The translations under genes were made by a program, and so were the position numbers. A stretch of DNA of 64,000 nucleotides, from NCBI GenBank assembly GCA_037892935.1, contig JAYXKI010000005.1, positions 1,984,001 through 2,048,000 of the forward strand. Direction: 5' to 3'. Under the pieces are notes generated by a model, which saw nothing but the letters and a program-made list of their open reading frames with translations, ran no database searches and had not been told where the DNA came from. The DNA comes from Phlebopus portentosus. Its lineage: Eukaryota; Basidiomycota; Agaricomycetes; Boletales; Boletinellaceae. Positions 23,508-33,522 of the stretch are shown here, one piece after another (the first letter of the stretch is position 1; every line of letters begins with the position of its first letter).

Positions 23508-24577
23508 ATGGGCAATAGACGCATCTCTCGAGACCTCAAACTGTGTTGTCTCAGGCTTTATGATCTTGATATTCTTTCTCTGTGTGATATACTTGCTTGT
23601 GTGGGCTTTTCTCAAAGGACTTTCTTCAGGATTCACAAGCTATGGAAGGAAACTGGAGATGTTATCAAACTGAGAGGCCCTCATCAAATTTGGCCTCGAA
23701 AATTACAATCCAATGACTTATTTTATCTGCTTCGACTGATTCGCCTTCGTCCTGACTGGTTTATTGACGAGCTACTCAACCTGCTCAAAAAAAATTGATT
23801 CATCTCTGTTCATTATTCCACAATCTTGTAGAAGCTCGAACGAGCTAGAGTCAGTCGAAAAAAACTAAAGCGTGTCGCATGAGAAAGGAACGAGAGCGTT
23901 CGATCCAACTACATCTGTGAAGTATCTCAGTACAGCCCAGAACAGCTGGGTTTCCTTGACGAGGTTTCCAAGGACGAAAGGACGACACTACGTACACATG
24001 ATCATTCAAGACTTGGTTGATGTGCGGAACAAGAAGCCACTTTTATCCGGGGATGTCGTCTGACTGCCGAAGGACTACTCACAGTTGATGGAATGGTTGC
24101 ATCTAAGGTTATTGAGGGCTCCATGACTCGAGCCCTTTTTTTAGAATTTTTGGAGCTTGAAGTGGTGAGTTATTGATATTCTACACATTTTACAACAAAC
24201 TATATACTCACTTGAGAATAGATGCCACTCTGCACTCCTTTTCCAGGAAAACTAAGTGTTCTGATCATGGATAATGCTAAGATACACCATGGAGAGGAGA
24301 TTCATGAGCTTGCAAATAGATTCAGTGAGCAATTTCATTGTATTTTGTGAGCTTATTGTATTGATTGAGAACAGGTGTTCGGGTAGCCTATCTACCACCG
24401 TACTTGCCTGACCTCAATCCTATCAAAGAAGCATTTTTTCAAGTAAAACAGTTTATTAGAAGGAATGGCCACTTACTGAGAGACTTGAAGGTAATTTTTT
24501 ATGATATGTATGTTGTGATGGACGTTGTTGGACTAGACGATGCTGTAAATTACTTCATTCATGCTGGGTATGTGTAA
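23508..24577 (+). pseudogene. Decayed Tc1-like DDE transposase
   Basis: The start at 23508 (MGNRRISRDLKLCCLRLYD) begins a helix-turn-helix domain (FSQRTFFRIHKLWKETGDV). The catalytic region shows EQLGFLDEVSKDERT (first Asp), then after an intron VLIMDNAKIHHGEEI (second Asp), and after a second intron VAYLPPYLPDLNPIKEAFF (Glu), the DDE_3 pattern of fungal Tc1-type transposases. It ends with YFIHAGYV. Four in-frame stops interrupt one otherwise open frame: TGA 23796, TAG 23829, TGA 23880 and TGA 24018. Three are TGA in positions where CGA (Arg) is plausible, which fits C-to-T decay. It is not functional as it stands. Confidence 0.85.
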
Positions 24578-24725
24578 TGTAAATATGCATATACCCAGGA
24601 AAATATTGCACCTCAATTATTTGTGCATCAAAAAATTATTTCATTACCATCCTATCTTCGAGTATAAGCGAATCTGTGATGCATTCCGTAGATTTTACAG
24701 AGGAGAGGAAGAAAAAGCTAGTTAT

Positions 24726-26272
24726 TCAGTTGCCTATTGGCTTTGCCCATTTTGAGACTGCCGCCTTCAGTTCTGCAATGTCGCCTCGTCTGAATTGAGC
24801 CTCAAAGAGATCAGAAATAGAAATATACTGAAAAGACGAAGTTGTCCTATAACCTTCGTCTGTGAATCATTTGAGAACTTTGTCGTCGAGTTGATATGTT
24901 GCACAGAATTCAGAAAGAAGCAAGTTGGGACCAGATTGTAAGCTCGAGGGAATAAGAGAGTCAGTAGTCAGTTTCTGCTGTTGCTGTTGTTGTTGCTGTT
25001 GCTGTTGCTGGTTTGAAATTTTCAGAGAAGAAAATGATCCATTTTGATGAGGGTATAGAGGAAAGGCTAGCATGTTGACCACGACTGAAGGCACGGCACT
25101 CACGTTTGTGGTTATATGCACTGTCGTTTCCTCTTTCTCTTTGTTCTTGGCCTAGATTCGGGCCTTCAGAAGGGGTGACGTACTCGCTTTCTTGCTATCC
25201 AGAGGATCATCAAATAAATAATGATTTGGAGGCGTGTCGAATGAGGCCGTATCATCTTCTCTCACCTGTATAGATTGCAACATGATAAGAATGTTGTAAT
25301 AAACAAATAAGAATAAGAAATGACTCACTATTGCAGATGCCCAGATAGTAAAATGAGTATAGCCCAATAGAATATGGATGCCGCCGTCTGTGTGTATCCA
25401 ACAATATTTGGTGCCACCTTTGCATTGCTTGTCGTTGCATCACTATTGCTCCTTCAGCTGCATGATCGTCTCTGCGATGAGCCTGTTCTCTGGACTTATA
25501 TCACCAATTTTTCGTACCTGCATATACTTGGTCAGTTCCCTCAAAGCTATATTGGCATATATGCAACTCACTTTCTTTTCCTTCTTGCCATTTGCCTTCC
25601 TTCTCTTCTTTACTGGTTCATCTGACTCTCCTTCGGATGACTGCGCTGAGCTCTCTGAGCCGCTATCTTCTTTTCACTTCGCTTGTTTTGCAGGTTGTGT
25701 GGTCTGAAAGTAGAAATAAGAGTAAAACACGTTACAATAGAAAATCAGAAGAGTAAATATATGCATACCTTTGAAGTTGGCTTCCGTTTTTGAGTTACGA
25801 TGACATTGATGTCTAAAAATGAGTGCAATGAAAGAAGAAAGACATAGTCATCCTCGTTCTGAAGAGAAGTTGTCTTTTATTTACATTTGATCATGTAGGT
25901 TATCTCGTAGTCTTCATAGTGGAGGATAGCAGGCTTGAGTAAGTCAGAATTTTTTACCAGAACTTGAGCCTTGAAAGTGTCAAACGGTTCGTCAGAAGTG
26001 AGCATAAATCTTGTGCTTTTGAAAGTGCGATCTTTTGCTTTCTTTTGCATTTCGCTGTAGCTGAACAGCTCTAGGACAAAGCTAAGCTCCCTTGAAGGTG
26101 AGTCATCAGTTTCTCTTGCTGCAGTGACTTGCGTGCCATCTGGTGCTGCAGGTTCGAGTGCTATAGTGACTATTGTGCAATCAGGAATGGACCGGGTTTC
26201 TTAAGCTGAATTGTCATCAGAATCGTCCAAGACAGGCTTAGATACGATTTGAATCCTCTGTGAATGAGACAT
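24726..26272 (-). pseudogene. Transposon passenger gene, acidic/SAM-like protein, decayed
   Basis: Starts at 26272 with MSHSQRIQIVSKPVLDDSDD and has an in-frame TAA at codon 24, then continues in frame with FVLELFSYSEMQKKAKD and HYEDYEITYMIKCK. Further exons carry a Lys-rich segment (PVKKRRKANGKKEKK), an MQRQAMQRWHQILL region, FDTPPNHYLFD, a 12-Gln run near 24975-25010, and a C-terminal SAM-like helical part (SISDLFEAQFRRGDIAELKAAV) ending at 24726. More stops occur (TAA near 25884, TGA near 25675, TGA near 24863). I recall similar proteins as common hypotheticals in agaricomycete genomes, so this may be a transposon-borne family; its function is unknown. Confidence 0.65.
24978..25012. repeat. 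Gln-codon (CAG/CAA) repeat
   Basis: On the minus strand this tract reads as a run of CAG and CAA codons, about 12 glutamines, in the passenger ORF. Confidence 0.8.
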
Positions 26273-26315
26273 TTGAAGTACAGAAAAGCTTTTGTATGAT
26301 GAAATGAGCAGATTC

Positions 26316-26471
26316 GAAGAGTATATGCACTTCACATTTACGATGCGTCTCACTCACACACTCAGTCTCGTGCTCGCAAATTTCCTCACTAAGTCTATAT
26401 TATCACATGATATCATAATACATCATCTCCCCAAATTTTGGGGTGAGTGCCATTACTTATGCATTTTGCTG
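26316..26471 (-). repeat. Right terminal inverted repeat, 156 bp
   Basis: Inverted partner of 23350-23505, with three differences (two A/G transitions and one T/A). TA follows at 26472. Confidence 0.92.
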
Positions 26472-26473
26472 TA

Positions 26474-26808
26474 AATTATTTTTCTTAAAACTTGTGGGCT
26501 GAAAGACAAAGAATATTCTTATGGATAACAACATGCATTGTCAGACATGAAAAGAAGTATTGAGAAAATGGGATCATTTATTGATTAATTAAACTTAAAA
26601 TATATCTACAAGTATATAAACATGGGATGAAAGAGAAAAGGAGCAAAAAATGAGTATTGGTAGATCAAAGATATAGGATAGTAAAGTATCTTAAATGTTC
26701 CCACGGCCAAAAACGCGCGATTTTGGGCGTGGGGAAATATTTCCAAACTCAGTAGATGCTTATTGGTATGATTGGGGGGTCAGCCATCCGCAAAGGCTTC
26801 ATGAACAG
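26474..26808. other. Spacer between the transposon and the Rho-GEF remnant
   Basis: AT-rich, no ORF of note. The DH domain expected after DEP is not found here on the minus strand. Confidence 0.5.
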
Positions 26809-28888
26809 CTAGAAGCAAGGCACGTGAGATACGCCTAAGACCTTGGATGTAAAGCCATCCTCCACACTATCTTGTAAGACACGTCTGCCCCATTCAACTT
26901 CGTAGAAGACAAGCTGATTTTGGAGATTTCTTGCGAGACTAAGAGCCAAGCGATGGTCGCTTGAGGGCACGTGCATGTTCACGAGTTCTCATTATATCTG
27001 TGCTTGAATTGTGGACTACGGAAATAAGTGTAAATCACGTAAGTAGTCTCGCTTAACACTAACTACTTACCACTATATACCTGCCAGCAAAAGCATGCTG
27101 GTAGGGGATACCACCTTTTACATGCGTTCCGCAAGGTACCTTGTCTCGAAGACGCATGGCAACATGAGACAGTAAGGCAAGGTCTACGAATCTATCTTCC
27201 TCTTCTTCATCATAATCCTGTTCACTTTCGTAGCCCTCATGAAGCGCTAATTGGCGCTTAATATCATCAATGACATGGTCAAGCTGATTGCACTCAACAA
27301 CCCTGTCTATGCGACTGCTGCCAGCTGCTTGCCGATAGACATCATAAGGTGTGTCGTCATAACGGGAAGTCATTGATCCTCCAGATCATATTGACTTGAA
27401 AGATGAAAGAGAACCTCCTCTATTGATACCTGCATGCACCCTGTAGTTTGAGGGTCCTATTTGAGTATACAGGCATTGGAGAAGTGGCCGATGTTGATGA
27501 TGCTACAAGTCCTGAGCCAGACTGGAAAGAAGACATTGTTGAGCTCATCAAAGTGGATCGGCCGAGATTCACTGCTACGAGAACATCAAGCACAAAATCT
27601 TTAATTTTAGCTAGCATTTACTTACAAGATGATACAGGTTGAACCTCAAGCATGCTACTGGAGCTTGATGTGTTGTTCGTTGCGATCATCGATGATGGAG
27701 GGCTCCGCAGCTGGACATCACCACTTGAAGCACTCGGAATCAAGTTGACTTCTGGACGAGTCGAGGAGCCTTCATTCGAGCTCGATTCCACACTGGGAGG
27801 GCCAGAGGATGGCTGTAGGAAGAAGTTATGGATTGCATTAGTATATCAATATAAATGAGAAGATGTGCCATGTAGATGAACATAAGCGCCCGTCCTTAAA
27901 GAGGCATAAATATCTGCTGAAGAACCGGCTGATGGTGCGAAAGGGAAACTTCCATTTAATGATACGCTTGACTGTCCTGGCACTGCTGGAGCAAGAGCAT
28001 GTTTTGGACGAGTAGAGTCAGTGCGACTTAGAGTAGTCAAAAGGCCATAACCATTGGTGGCACCATTTCGGGTATCAGATGTATTCGACCAGCCAGACGA
28101 GGCAAGCTGAGATGAAGGCGAATCAGTAATGTGCATTACTGTAGTATACGGATGGGGACTGGAAGTCGCCGATGATGAAGAAGTATACGAGCTGCTTGAT
28201 GGAGGTGGAGGTGGCTAGGAAAGCCGGGGATGTGACGGAAGCCTATAAGAACGGTTACCCTCTGTGAAACCTGAACTCAAAGTCCGACCTAAGTTAGCTT
28301 CCGTCGTGTAGGTCGGTATTCCCGATTCTGGTGCAACAGGCAATCGTCGAGGCAAACTGTCGGCCCAGTTGATAATTGTTGATAGGAATCAGTCTGCTGA
28401 GAAGTCGAAGGATGGACATAAGGTTGGGGTTCTGGTATGCCTGGGGAAGTACTCCCGAAGGAGCTTGTGGATTCATTAATGCTGGGTGGCCTGGGTAGAG
28501 GATGTGCAGCACATCCAGACAGCGGAGACTTGGGAGCAGTAAACGAGAGGCCTTCACCTTCTTTCAATTCAGTCCAGGAATCAAGTCAACGAGATATAGT
28601 TTGAGATATAAGAAAAGTCTTACTTTTCTCTGGCAAAGAGGGTGAAATGGAGGCACCATCACGACGACTTGGCTCATACTTGGCTTGTAGCTGAGAGGGT
28701 CAGGGTCAGGTCAAATCGCTACCATCCCTGTACTGGTCGATGAAATCACCAAGGTCGTCACCCATAGATACCCGTACGTCGTCTAGATGAGAGGAAGACT
28801 CTCTCTGAAATCTACGCTTGACTTCGTCATATAGGTTTCTCAGCTCTTCATCTGTGGGAGGTCTGTTATGAGGTGTGAAGGAAGCCAT
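26809..28888 (-). pseudogene. 5' part of a Rom2/Rgf-type Rho-GEF, ending after DEP
   Basis: The start at 28888 reads MASFTPHNRPPTDEELRNLY. A canonical intron joins DQYRD to AKYEPSRRDGASISPSLPEK. Long Ser/Pro/Thr-rich exons follow. The last two exons form a DEP domain of the Rho1-GEF type: LLSHVAMRLRDKVPCGTHVK and GGIPYQHAFAGRYIV, then DHRLALSLARNLQNQLVFYE and VEWGRRVLQDSVEDGF. A TAG at 26809 ends it. Family members continue with RhoGEF (DH), PH and CNH domains, all missing. One exon (28290-28560) reads better as two frames (SLPRRLPVAPESGIPTYTT in one), suggesting a frameshift. It lies beside the transposon. It is a truncated, probably dead copy, though splicing of the 5' part looks preserved. 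Confidence 0.7.
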
Positions 28889-29843
28889 GATGTTCGTGTA
28901 TCTGTGAGTGTCAGGTTAGCATGTCATACACAGTCAAACACGTGTGATCAGGTTGGACAATATGAGAAAGTTATGGAGAAAACAGCAAATATGAATGAAA
29001 TGAAACTTGAGGCAGTCAAAAGAAATGAGGTTGGGAACTTGAAATGTGCAGTGCAGAGAAAGAGATGAATGGGAAGAAAATTTCTCATATTGATATGCAC
29101 GAAATGAAATACATGTATACAGCAATGATGCCGGTTAATCGTTTACCCGAGCGTGGGAAAAACCATTATAACCTAATTAGGTATAAAACGGACAGGGTAC
29201 AGACGATTCCTTACCGGAATCGTAATATGCCGTTAGCCATTCTCCTGATCACGATGTATCGAAGGATGCAGGAAGGACGAACAGAATTGTTTGAGGGACT
29301 GAAGACCACAGACGATTTCGTCTCACCATTTGGCATTGCCACGCCCATATAATATATATCGCCTGCAGTAGTACGTCCTTTCGAATCTCACATGGATACC
29401 AATGATATTGTCGTCGCCTTCGACCCCTAATCCGCGGTGCTTCGTGATACGAATCGTAATTCTGAGTATAACAAATCTCAGTCATGCTAGATAGAAGCAC
29501 TTGCAGAACCACGAAACGCGGCGACCTGTTTCCCGCCTCTCACGCCTAATTCATTCAGGATCATAGTTCTATATCCTTCTCTCGACCGATGGCCGATCCT
29601 TGTCATTCATGATGAGTGTAATGATGGCAGTTCACTGCCCATTCCATTTCACTTGGACACTCCGATGACGGAGAGGAGATTCTCAGGTGCCCACGAGTCG
29701 AGACAAATTAGGCAAGAAAGGCTCCGCTGACTAGCTTCCCAGATCCTTCCAATAAGGATTGAGCAATATCACGAGATAGATGCTTTTAAGAGCTGCCCCG
29801 TGGATACTGGTGTTTGTTTGACTAGCTCGACTCCTTTAGTGAC
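28889..29843. other. Intergenic, no supported gene
   Basis: Divergent promoter space between the Rho-GEF remnant (minus) and the MpaB-like gene (plus). Short ORFs only. Confidence 0.45.
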
Positions 29844-31774
29844 ATGGACTCCCTCTTGACTTGGTTTCGTACGAGACCCGTTACTGCCGTTTTTGTCGGC
29901 ATTGTGTTCTACCTTGCTTTCATCAGGCTCCTACGTTTTCAACGTGTCCGGGCTCTTAAGAAGAAATATGGTTACGGTCCTTCGTCAAATGCTATCGCGT
30001 TGGACAGCAAAGCCGGAAACAGCTTTCCGCGTATAGCAGGGAGACCCGATGTAAAGCTGACTCGAGGGAGGCGCAAGAAATCACACTGACCGTGAATCAA
30101 CTTGAGATGCCTGGCTTGATGCGAATAGCAGTTGCTTTCGCACTCTTCAAGACATATTCAATTGTACGTTTGTTTGAACGTCATCATATGAACGCCAGAG
30201 CTGACATCATCGTTTAGCCCACCATATCCGAGATTCTGTTGCAGTCTAAACAGCTCTCTACAGCAGAGAACGTGTCTAAGCGCTACGCAGACGTTCGTCC
30301 ATCCAGCTGTCTTTATATCTGCGCGTCTTCAGCGATAAGCTCACCACTGGTTGATATAGACGGCAGTTCTAATCTCAACGTGGACTAGCTGCCCTATCGT
30401 AGACCTGACAAGGATGAACCTCAAGAAAGAGGAGCAGATCCTCGTCATGCTATCGCAATTGCCCGTACAAACTGGCTGCATAGCCGCTGGCCTAATATCG
30501 TATGTCTGTTTCTGCGCAGATCAGTGATGGATTGCTCAGATTTTGACGTTGATATCATCTCTAGAAAAACGAGGACTTCATCTATACTATGTCTCTCTTC
30601 GTGTTGGAACCTATCGTAAGACAGTTGACTAATATGAGGCACAGGCTCCGGTGATGTGATTATTCTTCATAGCGCTGGGCGAGACTATACGGCTGGAGAG
30701 AGCTCCTTCCAATTGAACAGGAGGTACGCGAGTAGCGAGCCACGCCATGGTTTCGATAATAAAACGTTCATTCAATTCTACTACAGGCATTCTTCGTCTT
30801 ATGGAAAGAAATAGGACATCGTATGAATATCCGGGATATCCCAGAGATGCTGCAAGATCTGATTGATTGGACCGAGGTATGTGTCGCGTTTAAGCTGGCC
30901 GTTTACTCGGTTCACTATGGGCTGATCAACTTATTATTTTCTTTGTAGAGATATGAGGAAACGGCCATGGTTCCCGCTCAATCTAACTATGAAGTTGGCC
31001 AGTACACGTTGGATTATATCCTGAGTAACTTCACAGAGCGGTTCGGTGTGCGCAAGATTATGCGCCAAATCTCTCTCTGCCTGATCGAGCCTCGCGTTCG
31101 GACGGCATTTTTGTGCGTGTCCTTCCTTCGTTTCTTCGATCGCTGTTTCTTACTGATTTTTTTCCCTACCACAGGTTACCGGAACCATCACTTATGTCTC
31201 AGGCGATAACTAGCGTCGTAATGTCATTCTTCGTTATCAAAGCTCGTTATTTCGACCTTCCTCGGTTCAAACGCGTTGAATACATCCCGCGTGACGTACC
31301 ACCTGAAAAGCTCAAAGTGAAATTGCCGCGATTCCATCCTACGATGTGCGCGCACATTATTTCGATACCGGTCGTACAATCTCCCTGACCTGACCCTTGA
31401 ATAGATTCGATAAAGTGCCATGGTATAAACCGGAGCCGAAGGGAATCGGTCGGATCTGGCAGAACATTCTACTGAAGATTGGATATCTGGATGAAGAGGG
31501 CATCCCGAGCTCCAAGTATAAGAGCAAGGGATACAGACTGGAAGAATGCGTGAGTAAAATGCGATGACCGTCCATTATCTATTTTCTGTGCTCACTTGTT
31601 CATCTGTGTTACAGGGTCCTATTGCCCTAGAACAAGGCAGGTGATTTAAATGCCATACCAAACAAGAGACTGATTCAATTTGCTGCGTGTGATCAAATAG
31701 TCGGGCATGCGGAAGTGATGAAGATGGCGGCTGAGATACAGGGATGTCCAATTACGGGTATATGGGCGCGTTGA
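29844..31774 (+). CDS. MpaB-like ER-bound oxygenase (DUF2236 family)
   Basis: A homologue of the ER-bound oxygenase MpaB / latex-clearing-protein-like family; related enzymes cleave hydrophobic side chains oxidatively. The N-terminus (MDSLLTWFRTRPVTAVF, then VGIVFYLAFIRLLRF) is a membrane anchor, followed by KKKYGYGPSSNAIALD. Later exons carry FALFKTYSI, PTISEILLQSKQLSTAENVS, HAIAIARTNWLHSR, KNEDFIYTMSLFVLEPI, RLYGWRELLPIEQEAFFVLW, KEIGHRMNIRDIPEMLQD, MVPAQSNYEVGQYTLDYIL and CLIEPRVRTAFL, ending AEIQGCPITGIWAR with TGA at 31772. At least nine exons with short introns. The link from exon 1 to EAQEITLTVNQLEMPGL near 30070 has no canonical in-frame splice that I can find; one missing base there would explain it. 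The remaining junctions are good. Confidence 0.72.
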
Positions 31775-31904
31775 ACTAGCCCGCGCCATCGCAGGAAAGA
31801 TATTTCACCCATTTGCAAAGATTTCGTTATTACGTTGGATGTATCTATGAAACGAATGTAACAGCAACCGGATAAGACGGATCAGAGAGCAATCGATTCA
31901 AGTC

Positions 31905-33522
31905 TCAATTCTTCCGTTTGAAAAGGTAGTGTCCCACACCCCACCTAAACCCCAGTTAATGTCGTCGAAGCGAAAAGATTGTTATGCACTCACTCTTCAC
32001 CTCCATTCAATCCGAAGAATTCCGCGCAAGCAATGTAGAACAAGCGGAACCTACAGCATTGCAGTTAGCAACCTAATGAAGGACAGGCGAGTGCGTTATT
32101 CACCGATAAAATGCCTTCCTGCCTTCTGCAGGATCCAGCCCTTTAGCCTTAGCATCTTGTTCGAGTTCGGCCAGTCCTTTCTTGGAATGCGCATCTTGTT
32201 GACGTAGCCAGGCTTCAAGGGTGCGCGAATAGTGCTTGCCGTCGAGGAACCATGTCTTGACCAAGGTCACGTCGGACTGGAAGTACAGCTATGTGAAGGA
32301 GAAACGGCTTGAGCTCAAGATTTCCGAATAAACATATCTATCACTTACGAGTAGATCATGAGAAGGCATAGTGCCGCCAGAAAAGAACATCTGAGCCATC
32401 CAACCGTCATCGTTTTCAAAGTGATACGGTGTTGTCTTGTGACAGAATATATGCACAAACAAAAGAGAATCTTCTTCAGCATCGCCTTTTTCTTTGCCAT
32501 TTTCTTCTTTTACTGAAGAGCTTTCCCTCGGACGCAGCCAAGCAGATATCTTCCGAAGCAGCGCTTCATAATTTTTCATGTGCTCGAACATCTTCATTGC
32601 CATCGGTCAGTGGAATTGCCGTCGCACCAAGTTGAAGTGTAGAGCTTACCTCTATAGAAAGAATACGGTCGAAACTAAGACAAAACATCAGATTCTCCAA
32701 GCTCTGTTAAACGATCACATACTCACGTCCTGCCGTCTGTAAAATCGAAGGTATTAACGTCCGCTGTTATAACCTGACCAATGTTTGAGAGATTACCACG
32801 AAGATGCCAGATGCCGAGAGACCTGATCTGGCGTACCTCCACGTTACCCAGGCCTTTCTCTTTTGCGACTCCGAGGATGTGTGCTTTCTGTGTATTTGAG
32901 TTGGATAATCCCACGACGCGCGAGTTCGGGTATTTCTAACCATAAATCATTCTAAGCAAGGTAACAGGATAACTGAATAAGGACCAACCTCTGCGAGGTA
33001 CAGAGTCAAACTACCCCAGCCTTCCAGAATGAGTTTATCAAGTTGTGAGATCAGAATGTAAGGGTTCCACGTACCACATCCGAGGTCAAGAACGTCCTGG
33101 CCATCCTTGAGGCGTGCCTTTTCGCAGTAGCTTGCTAGCATGAGCTCCTCCGCCTCTGCAAGTGTTTCTTTTCCCGTCGAATAAAGACATGAGGAATACT
33201 TCGCACGAGGACCTAAACATGACAAGATAAACTTGGTGGAAACTTCGTAGTGTTGAGTATTTGCACGGTCGGTCTGTTCGGCGATAGCTTTACGAGCACG
33301 AAGGTCTCCCACAAAAGCTTGCTTTGCCTCTTGATTGGCCGAAAACGATCCCAGATCAATATCACGAAGGCGTTTCCTACAGAGAGCTCGGACTGCAATT
33401 CTCAGAAGGAAGTCCGGAATCAAACCCTTCGAAGCATGAGGAATTGAGCATTTGCTAAATTGTTTACTGGAGCATACCTTGTCAACAGCGTCGTATGCAA
33501 GCCTCTCCAGAAAACTCGACAT
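31905..33522 (-). CDS. SAM-dependent methyltransferase, cyclopropane-fatty-acid-synthase-like
   Basis: A class I methyltransferase of the CFA-synthase / coclaurine N-methyltransferase-like group. The start at 33522 reads MSSFLERLAYDAVDKVC. The motifs are NTQHYEVSTKFILSCLGP, KYSSCLYSTGKETLAEAEEL (substrate-side motif), VLDLGCGTW (SAM-binding motif I), then KYPNSRVVGLSNSNTQKAHI, FDFTDGR, RILSIEMFEHMKNYEALLRK, FVHIFCHKTTPYHFE, MFFSGGTMPSHDLL and TWFLDGKHYSRTLEAWL. The end is assembled from small exons: RKAFYR|FRLFYIACAEFFGLNGGEE, then WGVGHYLFKRKN and TGA at 31905. The acidic/Lys insert SSSVKEENGKEKGDAEEDS is unusual but in frame. Substrate unknown. About 440 aa. Confidence 0.88.

Larger units (their letters stand above)
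23350..26471. mobile_element. Tc1/mariner-type element with long TIRs and passenger gene
   Basis: A complete 3,122-bp element. The 156-bp inverted repeats at 23350-23505 and 26316-26471 differ at only three visible positions. The outer ends begin CAGC and TA lies directly outside each end (23348-23349 and 26472-26473), the target duplication expected for this superfamily. It carries a DDE transposase on the plus strand and a second, convergent gene on the minus strand. The ATG of each gene lies within about 45 bp of the inner edge of its TIR (2 bp for the transposase, 43 bp for the passenger), so the TIRs probably contain both promoters. Both genes have in-frame stops, so this copy is not autonomous. 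Confidence 0.9.

Noticed and set aside
29844..31774. Cytochrome P450 call for the gene with the N-terminal membrane anchor
   Set aside because: No heme-binding Cys motif or ExxR; the later motifs match the MpaB/DUF2236 family.
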